Assembly: GCF_024346715.1 (NCBI RefSeq)
Contig: NZ_AP024853.1
Location: 310,001-374,000 of the forward strand
Length of the DNA: 64,000 nucleotides
DNA from: Photobacterium swingsii
GTDB taxonomy: Bacteria > Pseudomonadota > Gammaproteobacteria > Enterobacterales > Vibrionaceae
Direction: 5' to 3'
The notes beneath the pieces are model-generated. The model ran no database searches. It was not told where the DNA came from and was given only the letters and a program-made list of their open reading frames with translations. Of this stretch, positions 56,566 through 64,000 are shown one piece after another (position 1 is the first letter of the stretch; each line of letters begins with the position of its first letter). A program made the translations under genes and the position numbers.

Positions 56566-57450
56566 GTGAATAAGTTATTATCATTTGAGGCTTTATTGGT
56601 ATTAGACGCCATAGATCGGCGTGGAAGTTTTGCTGCTGCGTCTGAAGAATTGGGTCGTGCTCCTTCATCTTTAAGTTATCAAGTCCAAAAATTAGAGCAA
56701 GATTTAGATCTCGTTATCTTTGATCGTTCTGGTCATCGGGCGGCATTTACCAAAGCGGGTAAGTTGTTATTAGAGCGAGGTAGACAACTTTTACAAGCGG
56801 CTGATGAAATGGTGGCAGATGCCAGTGCATTAGCGCACGGTTGGGAGCTTGATATTACTATTGCTTACGACGGTTTAATTTCCTTTGCTGATATGTTGCC
56901 TTTAGTTGATGGTTTGGCCAAGAAAAGTAAAACACGGCTGCGATTTCAAGAAGAGATTCTTGCGGGGTGTTGGGAAGCACTCGCGCAAGACAGGGCCGAT
57001 TTAGTCATCGCGCCAGCCCCAACCGTTGCTCCACCAGAAGTGAAGATTGAACCGTTAGGAAAATTAACGGGGTATTGGGTTGCTCATCCCGACCATCCGA
57101 TTCTGCAGCATGACGATCCACTTGATCCGTTAGTTCGCTTACAATATCGCGTGATAGCTGTCGCGGATACCGCTCGTAATATGCCGCCTATTTCACACAA
57201 TATATTAGATGATCAGCCGCTACTGACGGTGAGCACTATGCACGATAAGCTGGTGGCATTAAAAGCGGGTGTGGGCATTGGGACATTGTCATCCCAATAC
57301 GCTGAAGACGCAATTGCACGCGGTGAGCTGGTACGCATTAACGCAGATATAGCTCATGAACTTGATGTTGTTTTAGCGTGGAACCGCAATACCATGGGTA
57401 AAGCAAAAACCTGGTGCATTCAACAACTAAAGCAGCAGTGGAAGGAGTAG
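56566..57450 (+). CDS. LysR-family transcriptional regulator
   Basis: The 294-residue regulator has an N-terminal HTH (about 5-64: FEALLVLDAIDRRGSFAAASEELGRAPSSLSYQVQKLE) and an effector-binding domain (about 90-290). The start GTG/ATG choice: the coding frame begins at GTG 56566 with GGGAG upstream. It converges on the PatZ gene and has an AT-rich promoter region shared with the 109-residue gene. Target and effector unknown; it resembles YhaJ/DNT-type LysR proteins in the HTH. Confidence 0.85.
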   Translation: MNKLLSFEALLVLDAIDRRGSFAAASEELGRAPSSLSYQVQKLEQDLDLVIFDRSGHRAAFTKAGKLLLERGRQLLQAADEMVADASALAHGWELDITIAYDGLISFADMLPLVDGLAKKSKTRLRFQEEILAGCWEALAQDRADLVIAPAPTVAPPEVKIEPLGKLTGYWVAHPDHPILQHDDPLDPLVRLQYRVIAVADTARNMPPISHNILDDQPLLTVSTMHDKLVALKAGVGIGTLSSQYAEDAIARGELVRINADIAHELDVVLAWNRNTMGKAKTWCIQQLKQQWKE

Positions 57451-57529
57451 TTCTGATAATGTTCACTTCGCACTAGAGGGTGAAAAATGAACATTTGAGT
57501 GGGGGCTTTAGCTTAGCGTACTTTGTTTA

Positions 57530-60262
57530 TTATTCATTGTTCAATGCTAACAACATTTCCACCACGCCATCTTCCATTTGAATGTCGACATGAAAGCCGA
57601 CCTTTTGTGCCAACATGATCATGCCGCGGTTAGAAGGCATGGTCATTCCCGTCATTCGCTGTAATCCACGTTTATGGCAGTAATCGATTATTTTCTCCAT
57701 TAAAATTCGTCCTAAGCCAACGCCTTTTAGATCTGAACGGACAAGAATTGCAAATTCTGCTTCTTCATTATTGGGATCAGATAATGCCCGTGTCACACCT
57801 ATAATTACTTCGTCATCTTTACCTTCGCTATTTTTTTCTTTTGTGGTTGCCACAAACGCCATTTCGCGGTCGTAATCAATTTGGGTGAAGTTTGCTAATG
57901 CTTCATGATTAAATTCGCCCACATCAGAGAAGAAGCGTCGATACAAGTCATCTACCGATACCTTTGAGATAAACGAAGCATGTTTAGGTTCATCTTCTGG
58001 CAAGATAGGACGCAGCAAAATCGAACGGCCATCTTTCAGTTCGACAGTTTGCTCGTGCTCTTTTGGGTAAGGCCGAATAGCCAGTCGTGCTTGTTTATCG
58101 CCAGTGAAGGGTTTGATTGTCATAGAGGCGTCAATCACTGTCAGTTCTTCACCTGATGCTAATAGAGGGTGAATATCAAGCTCTGCAATTTCAGGGCAAT
58201 CAATAATGAGCTGTGATATTTGCACCAAGAGTTTACATAAGGCAGGAATGTCTAATTGCTCGGGTAGGCGACGCTGGCGGATTTTGCCTGTCTTAATGGC
58301 ATTGATCACCATGTAACGCGCAAGCGCCATGTTTAATGGTGGAATGGCAACGGCGGCATCTTTATGGATGTCCCATTCAGCGGCATCTTCACCTAATAAA
58401 ATGACGGGACCAAAAATCGCATCGTGGTGAACCGCTATTCTGAGTTCTTGAGCCCCTGAACGGTTAGCCATTTGCTGTACTAGTAATCCATCAATTCGGG
58501 CGCTTGGGTAGTTGAGCGAAACACGATCTAAAATAGCCTGCGCACCATTTGCTACTTCAGCCGCTGTGCGTAAATGTAGCATGACGCCATGCACTTCCGA
58601 TTTATGGCGAATATCAGGTGAACGTAATTTTACGGCGACAGGGTAGCCAATTTGCTCGGCAATATGGGCAGCTTCAGCTGGATCACTTGCAATCCAAGTG
58701 GGCAGTGTATTAAAGCCATAGCTTTCCAGTAGCGGCCTGACATCATGGGTTTCTAATTGGTGGACATTTTGGGCAAGTAGCTCCTTTAGCATGGCATTCA
58801 CCAGCTTAGGGCTAGCGTTTGTCTCACCAAAAGAGACTGGGGTTTCAATTAGCTGTTTTTGGTTTCTGCGGTATTCCACCAAATGCATGAAAGCCGAAAC
58901 GGCACTTTCTGGGGTGCGATAAGCTGGGTAACCCGCATCAGCAAAGATCTGTCTTGCGCTTGTCGCTTCATTTTCTCCAGCCCAGTTTGTCAGAATATTA
59001 AATTTTCTGGTTCTTGGGTGTGATTGCAGCAGGTGAACGAGGCGTTTGGCTGTTTCGTTGCCATCAGCAATGGCTGATGGAGAATGCATCAAAAGCAGCG
59101 CATCGAAGTCATCGGAATCAAGCAGGATTCTTACTGCTTTTTCGTATCGTTCAATATCGGCATCGCCAATAATGTCGATAGGGTTTGAGTGTGACCAGCA
59201 AGACGGCAAAATATTAGAAAGCTGATTGATTGTGTCTTCACTCAGTGTGGCGAGTTTTCCACCACGATCAGATAAGGCATCCACTGCCATAATGGCAGGG
59301 CCACCGCCATTGGTCAGTATTGCTAATCGCTCACCGCGCAGTGGGACTGAGTGCGCTAATGTTTCGACAGCAGCAAACAATTCATGGGTGTTGTGAACAC
59401 GAAGCATCCCTGAGCGCCGAATGGCTGCATCATAAACAGCATCAAGCCCGCCATCGCCCCCCGTATGAATTTGTGCCGCCATGCTGCCTGCTTGCGTCCG
59501 ACCACTTTTCACTACCAGTATACGGCGATTTCGCGCCGCAGCTCGTGCAGCAGACATGAATCGCCGAGCATCTTTCACCGAATCGACATACAGCAAAATC
59601 GCTTCGGTTTTGCTATCACGACAAAGTGTATCAAGTAGCTCTGCGAAGTTAATGTCGCAGGCATCACCAAGTGATAAAAAGGTAGAGAATCCAATTTTCT
59701 TGTTTTTTGCCCAATCTAAAATGGTGGTACAAACCGCGGCAGATTGAGAGATAAAAGCGATATTACCTTTATTGGCAGGAATAGGTGAAAACGAGGCATT
59801 CAAATTGAGCCAAGGTAATATGAGTCCCATGCTGTTAGGGCCGACAATTCGCATACCGTAGTGTTGAGCTATGGCGAACATCCGTGATTCTTCTGACTCG
59901 ATAGCTTGATTATTTTCAGCGTCTACATCTGATACGGTATGCTGTGGCAAATTGTTCATGCCGGCCGCAAGCACGATTGCGACTTTTACACCTTTCTTGC
60001 CGAGTTCCTCAATAATAGCGACATTACGGTGAGCATTAGTGCAGAGAATAGCGAGATCGGGTGTTCTGGGTAGGCTTTGAATTGTTGGGTAGGCTAATAC
60101 ACCCGCTACTGCGTCATATTTAGGGGTGACAGGCATGATAGGGCCATGAAAGTGACCAGATAATAAGTTACGAATAACAACATTGCCCGTTCTATGAGGG
60201 CTATCAGATGCGCCGATTACAGCAATGGATTTAGGTTTGAGTAACTTATCGAGTCCGTTCAT
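57530..60262 (-). CDS. patZ: PatZ/Pka-type protein lysine acetyltransferase (ACS-like + GNAT)
   Basis: The 910-residue protein has a CoA-binding domain (about 8-140, KSIAVIGASDSPHRTGNVV), a ligase-CoA domain, an ATP-grasp domain (about 480-720, YPVAVKLRSPDIRHKSEVHGV) and a C-terminal GNAT domain (about 735-900, AEFAILVRSDLKGVGLGRILMEKI). It acetylates lysines of enzymes such as Acs. ATG 60262 follows GGAGAG at 5 bp; the frame opens at 60280 without RBS. His 266 in AQIHTGGDGG keeps the phosphohistidine-like position, which I recall as changed in E. coli PatZ. Confidence 0.93.
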   Translation of the reverse strand: MNGLDKLLKPKSIAVIGASDSPHRTGNVVIRNLLSGHFHGPIMPVTPKYDAVAGVLAYPTIQSLPRTPDLAILCTNAHRNVAIIEELGKKGVKVAIVLAAGMNNLPQHTVSDVDAENNQAIESEESRMFAIAQHYGMRIVGPNSMGLILPWLNLNASFSPIPANKGNIAFISQSAAVCTTILDWAKNKKIGFSTFLSLGDACDINFAELLDTLCRDSKTEAILLYVDSVKDARRFMSAARAAARNRRILVVKSGRTQAGSMAAQIHTGGDGGLDAVYDAAIRRSGMLRVHNTHELFAAVETLAHSVPLRGERLAILTNGGGPAIMAVDALSDRGGKLATLSEDTINQLSNILPSCWSHSNPIDIIGDADIERYEKAVRILLDSDDFDALLLMHSPSAIADGNETAKRLVHLLQSHPRTRKFNILTNWAGENEATSARQIFADAGYPAYRTPESAVSAFMHLVEYRRNQKQLIETPVSFGETNASPKLVNAMLKELLAQNVHQLETHDVRPLLESYGFNTLPTWIASDPAEAAHIAEQIGYPVAVKLRSPDIRHKSEVHGVMLHLRTAAEVANGAQAILDRVSLNYPSARIDGLLVQQMANRSGAQELRIAVHHDAIFGPVILLGEDAAEWDIHKDAAVAIPPLNMALARYMVINAIKTGKIRQRRLPEQLDIPALCKLLVQISQLIIDCPEIAELDIHPLLASGEELTVIDASMTIKPFTGDKQARLAIRPYPKEHEQTVELKDGRSILLRPILPEDEPKHASFISKVSVDDLYRRFFSDVGEFNHEALANFTQIDYDREMAFVATTKEKNSEGKDDEVIIGVTRALSDPNNEEAEFAILVRSDLKGVGLGRILMEKIIDYCHKRGLQRMTGMTMPSNRGMIMLAQKVGFHVDIQMEDGVVEMLLALNNE

Positions 60263-60428
60263 TTTTCTCTCCACCGTCATCTTATCTTACTGATTCTAGC
60301 GGATATGGCTGCGAGTTTCTGTCTATTGGTTTTGGGGTGTGATCAGACGCGATATTGCGCGTTTATAAAAGTGAGCGATGACGTAAGAAGTACAAGCATC
60401 CTTGCTAGTACATTAGAAAATAGAGTTG

Positions 60429-60938
60429 CTATATTTGGTAACGGCTCTTATCACCAATATCGAAATGAAGTGGCATACGCCATTTAGCAACGGCTGCTAC
60501 AGCCAACAAAATAGCACCTGCCATACTAAACAAGATACTAATTTGTTGCTGATTGAACACCAGACAAAACCAGAAGCCTGCTAAAACAAGAGGAGTTGCA
60601 AGGAGTACTTTTAACTGAAAACAGAAATATTCTTTTACTGCCAGTGCGCTGAATGCAAACAGAGCAGCTCCAAGAGCGAGCGGTTGCCATAGGCCTGCTA
60701 ATAACCAAATGACGGCAAACATACCACTACCTTGAATGAGCCAGCGAAAACGTTTGTCGTAAATGTGCACAGTTGATGAAGCAATTAATGCGGCAGCGAC
60801 AAGTGCTGTTGTTGCGGTTTGCGCCTCCCATGCGATGATTGAAAGCGTCGCAGCTGCCACGGTTAATGCAGAACGATACAGAAGAACAGTAATAATATCG
60901 ATAATGTCTAATTGACTTTTAATATGTGGATCTGCCAT
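60429..60938 (-). CDS. DUF2301-like integral membrane protein
   Basis: The 169-residue protein has about six hydrophobic helices spread from residue 18 to 155. KEYFCFQLKVLLATP fits the DUF2301 family as I remember it. A second mark is the C-terminal MPLHFDIGDKSRYQI. There is no signal peptide. It lies 148 bp upstream of the PatZ start on the same strand. Function unknown; family call is tentative. Confidence 0.62.
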   Translation of the reverse strand: MADPHIKSQLDIIDIITVLLYRSALTVAAATLSIIAWEAQTATTALVAAALIASSTVHIYDKRFRWLIQGSGMFAVIWLLAGLWQPLALGAALFAFSALAVKEYFCFQLKVLLATPLVLAGFWFCLVFNQQQISILFSMAGAILLAVAAVAKWRMPLHFDIGDKSRYQI

Positions 60939-61107
60939 TTAGCACTCCAAAGAAATGTTATTGAGAAAAATAAAGATAACGAGGGGATTCTACTACTAAT
61001 TCCTGTGACAGAGGGCAGATAGTTATTGATCTTGCGTAACGTTTTGCTTGATCGGTATAGGAAGTCGCGTCAGAATAATTGCAGAAATTTTCAGTGGTAG
61101 GATAACA

Positions 61108-61620
61108 ATGAAAAAAATCGCCGTTTTAGCTGTAGCAACGGCACTTGTCGGGTGTGCGTCAAATACAGAGTCATTAGAGATTGTCAGTTCAACTTCTCAA
61201 GAAGTGTATTCAGCAGAACAAATTGCTGCCATGCAAGGTGAAGAAACAGCACAGAACGTTACAACAACGGAAGTTAGTCACGAAACACAAGTCGAACCTA
61301 AAACAGAAACTAAACCTACATATCAATATGTAGAAGCGGCGAAAGAGGGTTACACCATTCAAGTTTTAGCCCTGAGTCATAACCAAGGCTTTACGACTTA
61401 CATGAATAAATTGCCGTCAAATCAACCTGTATGGACAAATAAGAAAGTGCTTGATGGTTTGCCTTGGTACACTTTGCTATTTGGCCAATATGAAACACGC
61501 GAACAAGCAAAGCGTGCATTGAATGCATTACCACAAGACATTAAAAATTACGGACCATTCATTCGTAAAATTGATGATATTAAAGCTTCATCAAATCCTA
61601 AGTTAACGAAGTTGAACTAA
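61108..61620 (+). CDS. SPOR-domain lipoprotein
   Basis: The 170-residue protein has a lipobox LVGCAS (Cys about 16), a Thr/Glu-rich linker (about 20-80) and a C-terminal SPOR domain (about 85-155: GYTIQVLALSHNQGFTTYM, WYTLLFGQYETREQAKRAL). SPOR domains bind denuded septal peptidoglycan, so a division or envelope role is likely, as for DamX/RlpA partners. ATG 61108 follows AGGATAAC; the frame opens earlier at 61048 without RBS. A terminator follows. Confidence 0.85.
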   Translation: MKKIAVLAVATALVGCASNTESLEIVSSTSQEVYSAEQIAAMQGEETAQNVTTTEVSHETQVEPKTETKPTYQYVEAAKEGYTIQVLALSHNQGFTTYMNKLPSNQPVWTNKKVLDGLPWYTLLFGQYETREQAKRALNALPQDIKNYGPFIRKIDDIKASSNPKLTKLN

Positions 61621-61960
61621 AAACAATTTCGCAAAGGGCATAGCATTATAAGAAGAGAGCATCGCGCTCTCTTTTTTATTTTACAAGCCTTACTAAACCA
61701 ACGATTGATTGAGTGTGGGCCTGCCATGTTTAAGTTTCATCTCTAAATGAAGACTTTTTAAGCAGATAACACCGCTGAGTAATCAATTATTGTGGTTTTT
61801 ACACGTAACCCGATCGAGATGCTGCCATCAATGGGGGTTTTTGATTACTATTGGGTATAAATGGGGTTGGTGTCTCTCTACTTTGTATTCTTACGCCAGT
61901 CCAAATATGATTAATTTGGTAAACACTCGGTTACCAATTGAAGTACCACAAGGGACGATA
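61621..61960. other. Intergenic region upstream of ddl
   Basis: It holds the SPOR-gene terminator and TTGGTAA-N8-TTACCAA at 61916-61937, 24 bp before the ddl start. An open frame extending ddl upstream to 61790 lacks RBS and conserved residues, so it is not counted. Confidence 0.5.
61652..61677 (+). terminator. Rho-independent terminator after SPOR gene
   Basis: AAGAGAGC-ATC-GCGCTCTCTT stem with T6 after it. Confidence 0.85.
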
Positions 61961-62953
61961 ATGAAAGCTATCCACGTTTTACTACTGTGCGGCGGTGGTT
62001 CTGCTGAACACGAAGTATCAATTATTTCTGCTAATTATATTGAGCAAACGCTAAAGCAGATTGATGGAATCAACTACTCGCGTGTAGAAATGAAGAGTGA
62101 CGGTTGGTTTTTAGAAGATGGTACATCATGTCAGCTTAATCTAGATCGTACTTTACAATGTGGCGATGAAAAACAAACAATTGATTATGTAGTGCCTTGC
62201 GTACATGGTTTTCCTGGTGAGACTGGTGATCTTCAGTCATTTTTAGACATGGCAAAACTGCCATACCTAGGTTGTGGTGCAGAAGCGAGCACGAATTGCT
62301 TCAATAAAATTACCACTAAACTGTGGTTTGACGCGCTAGATATTCCTAATACACCGTATCTATTTCTAAGTGAAAATAACGCAGAAGCGCATGAGAGTGC
62401 GAAAGTAGCGCTTGATAAGTGGGGGAAAGTGTTCGTTAAGGCGGCATGTCAGGGGTCATCAGTGGGCTGTTACAGCGTCACGAATGAGTCTGAATTAACT
62501 GATGCTGTAAACAACGCATTTACTTATTCAGATCAGGTTTTGATTGAAAAAACGATTAAACCTCGTGAATTAGAAATTGCTGCGTTTGAATATGACGGTG
62601 AATTGATCATTACTAAACCGGGTGAGGTTGCAGCACCTGAAGATGGCTTCTACTCATACGATGAAAAATACGGCGCGGGCAGTCACTCCCAAACGACCGT
62701 TGAAGCTGATAATCTAACTGAACAGCAAGTAGAAGATATTCGTAGTTTTGCACGCAAAGCCTTTGTGCAAATGAAGCTGAAAGATCTTTCTCGCATTGAC
62801 TTCTTCCTAAGCGATGAAGGAGAAATTTTACTTAATGAAATCAATACCTTTCCTGGTATGACACCGATTTCCATGTTCCCTAAAATGTTAGAACACAGCG
62901 GTAAAACGTTTGTTGGTTTCTTAGAGCAAGCGGTAAAACGTGCTGTAAAATAA
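61961..62953 (+). CDS. ddl: D-alanine--D-alanine ligase
   Basis: The 330-residue ATP-grasp ligase makes the D-Ala-D-Ala end of peptidoglycan precursors. It shows the N-terminal LLCGGGSAEHEVS (about 7-19), VVPCVHGFPGETGDLQS, ATP-grasp FVKAACQGSSVGCY and Mg-site RIDFFLSDEGEILLNEINTFPGMTPIS. It stands alone rather than in the dcw cluster, so a second copy may exist elsewhere. AGGGA lies 5 bp before ATG 61961. A perfect terminator follows. Confidence 0.94.
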   Translation: MKAIHVLLLCGGGSAEHEVSIISANYIEQTLKQIDGINYSRVEMKSDGWFLEDGTSCQLNLDRTLQCGDEKQTIDYVVPCVHGFPGETGDLQSFLDMAKLPYLGCGAEASTNCFNKITTKLWFDALDIPNTPYLFLSENNAEAHESAKVALDKWGKVFVKAACQGSSVGCYSVTNESELTDAVNNAFTYSDQVLIEKTIKPRELEIAAFEYDGELIITKPGEVAAPEDGFYSYDEKYGAGSHSQTTVEADNLTEQQVEDIRSFARKAFVQMKLKDLSRIDFFLSDEGEILLNEINTFPGMTPISMFPKMLEHSGKTFVGFLEQAVKRAVK

Positions 62954-62966
62954 AACCTAGAATTGT

Positions 62967-62995
62967 AAAAACGCCAGTGATTTACTGGCGTTTTT
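62967..62995. terminator. Rho-independent terminator after ddl
   Basis: AAAACGCCAGT-GATTT-ACTGGCGTTTT is a perfect 11-bp stem with a T-run. Confidence 0.9.
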
Positions 62996-63039
62996 AGTGA
63001 TAGCTGTAATAATTCGGATAGATGCATAGAGGTAGCGCT

Positions 63040-63216
63040 ATGCTAGATGATGAGAAAAAACGATCGCGCTTTAAACAGCTGCAGGCGCGAAATTATCGGG
63101 CAAGTCTTCAGCTGGAAGGGTTTGAGTTGGGTTTACCTGATCAAAAACAAACGGGCACTAAAGCGATAAGTGAAGTTGAAAAAATTCAGCGTTTAAGAAA
63201 AGAGTATGCGAGATAA
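63040..63216 (+). CDS. yhfG: YhfG-type antitoxin of Fic
   Basis: The 58-residue protein contains NYRASLQLEGFEL, whose S-x-x-x-E-G pattern matches the inhibitory helix motif (S/T-x-x-x-E-G/N) of class I Fic antitoxins; the Glu would block the ATP site of Fic. Size and the Arg/Gln-rich N-terminus are like E. coli YhfG. ATG 63040 follows AGAGG at 7 bp; an in-frame ATG six codons earlier is possible. It overlaps fic by 11 bp. Confidence 0.82.
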   Translation: MLDDEKKRSRFKQLQARNYRASLQLEGFELGLPDQKQTGTKAISEVEKIQRLRKEYAR

Positions 63217-63844
63217 ATATGGCGTCACGCACGACCCTGACTGTTATCCTCATTCATCAGTTTTAATCAATAAACTGGGCATTACTGATGATGAACAACT
63301 CGCTTTAGCAGAGCGTGATTTTACGCGTGTACGTGCTGAGCATTTTGAACCTGATTTCTCCCAATTAAACTTCGAATATCTGCTCCAAATCCACCACATT
63401 TTATTTCAAGATTTATACTCATGGGCCGGTCAGGCACGGCATGTTGATATTACAAAAGGTGAAACGCGTTTTTGTCATTTTATGAATATAGAACGTGAAG
63501 CACTGCGTTTGTTTAATGAGCTTGAAAAAGAAAACCACCTTGTTGGCCTGTCGCTTTCGGCATTTATTGAGCGTATTGCACATTACTATTGTGAGCTTAA
63601 TGTTGTTCACCCGTTCAGAGAAGGAAACGGGCGTGTACAGCGTATATTTTTTGAAATTCTCGCCATTAATGCTGGTTACGAGATTTGCTGGGAGGGTATC
63701 ACTCTAACAGATTGGGTGGATGCCAATATCGCAGGTTATTTTGGTGATTTAGCACCATTAATTAGGCTTTTTCAGCAAATTACAGCCCCTATAAATTGTA
63801 ATACAGGTTATAGGGAACACTGGAGTGATAGTCCACATGAATAG
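63206..63844 (+). CDS. fic: Fic-family AMPylase toxin
   Basis: The 212-residue protein has the catalytic motif HPFREGNGRVQR (about 136-147), the full HPFxxGNGRxxR pattern with the general-base His, so it is probably active. N-terminal MRDKYGVTHDPDCYPHSSVL and the flap region VDITKGETRFC fit E. coli Fic (about 200 residues). Fic enzymes transfer AMP to hydroxyls of target proteins. It forms a class I toxin-antitoxin pair with YhfG and is followed, in opposite orientation, by a recombinase fragment. Confidence 0.9.
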   Translation: MRDKYGVTHDPDCYPHSSVLINKLGITDDEQLALAERDFTRVRAEHFEPDFSQLNFEYLLQIHHILFQDLYSWAGQARHVDITKGETRFCHFMNIEREALRLFNELEKENHLVGLSLSAFIERIAHYYCELNVVHPFREGNGRVQRIFFEILAINAGYEICWEGITLTDWVDANIAGYFGDLAPLIRLFQQITAPINCNTGYREHWSDSPHE

Positions 63845-63861
63845 GTAGGGTATTGATTTAA

Positions 63862-64000
63862 CTAGTCATTATCCCATGGTGTGTCTTTCTTAAATTTATC
63901 CATCTCTTTATCTCTCTTACTGTTCTGCCCTATATATTGAGCAGGCATCGCTGGGCTTTTCCAACGCCCCTGCGATTGTATTTCGTTAAGCGTTGCTCCT
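63862..64000 (-). CDS. Tyrosine recombinase/integrase C-terminus (5' part outside window)
   Basis: The minus-strand frame is open from the window edge and ends at TAG (63862-63864). The ~45 residues seen read GATLNEIQSQGRWKSPAMP and then QYIGQNSKRDKEMDK. The GRWKSPAMPAQY pattern matches the region with the catalytic Tyr of phage-type integrases (GRWxSxxMxxxY). It converges on fic with 17 bp between stops. An integrase here may mark the edge of an island or prophage. Confidence 0.72.
   Translation of the reverse strand, partial: GATLNEIQSQGRWKSPAMPAQYIGQNSKRDKEMDKFKKDTPWDND

Noticed and set aside
61790..61960. N-terminal extension of Ddl by 57 residues
   Set aside because: The extension has no RBS, is Cys/Trp-rich and not like any Ddl, while ATG 61961 has AGGGA at ideal spacing.

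Overview
The window looks like a chromosomal segment of a marine gammaproteobacterium of the family Vibrionaceae, most likely Photobacterium or a close relative. By eye the G+C content is moderate to low. Pointers to this group are a SEC-C/SWIM protein of the PBPRA1643 type (a family named from Photobacterium profundum), a DUF3389-like protein, KtrAB potassium uptake, a YdbH-YnbE-YdbL set and a LitR-type photolyase cluster. Assignments come from reading the sequence and from remembered family features; no database search was run. No tRNA, rRNA, CRISPR array or complete insertion sequence was seen.

Layout. 1-5111: a tripartite efflux operon (truncated HlyD-type adaptor, TolC-type channel, two MacB-type permeases, separate ATPase). 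5186-8922 (minus): nrdHIEF, the class Ib ribonucleotide reductase. 9116-14669 (plus): sufABCDSE for Fe-S assembly. The two operons diverge from about 190 bp holding two Fur-box-like sequences, which suggests a joint response to iron limitation. 14835-19728: small membrane protein, methyltransferase, YeiH-type exporter, APH-fold kinase, a lipoprotein with a degenerate retropepsin-like domain, and a small outer-membrane barrel. 20028-23737: LysR regulator, octopine/nopaline dehydrogenase-family enzyme and YfcC-family carrier, with a leader hairpin that buries the ribosome binding site of the dehydrogenase. 24162-29425: dmsABC, a dmsD-type chaperone and a napF-like ferredoxin, behind an FNR-like site.

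29506-31532 (minus) is ktrAB. 31718-41565 is a long co-directional cluster: DUF523-DUF1722 protein, LitR-like MerR regulator, photolyase, NTF2-like protein, SDR, FAD amine-oxidase-like protein, DUF1365, Cfa-type methyltransferase, DUF2878, chalcone-isomerase-like protein and DUF3833 lipoprotein. Two TRTACA/TGTAYA paired sites lie before the first gene. I read this as a light- or singlet-oxygen-responsive module for DNA photorepair and membrane fatty-acid remodelling, possibly making methylated or furan fatty acids.

41639-57450 is mostly housekeeping and accessory genes: OLD-family ATPase/nuclease, glyoxalase, YeeE/YedE transporter, M48 protease, thioesterase, U32 protein, GNAT, methyltransferase, SEC-C protein, the ydbL-ynbE-ydbH envelope lipid set, a small unknown and a LysR regulator. 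57530-62953 has a PatZ-type protein acetyltransferase, a DUF2301-like membrane protein, a SPOR lipoprotein and a stand-alone D-Ala-D-Ala ligase. The right end carries a YhfG-Fic toxin-antitoxin pair and, running off the edge on the minus strand, the C-terminus of a tyrosine recombinase, so a mobile or island region may begin here.
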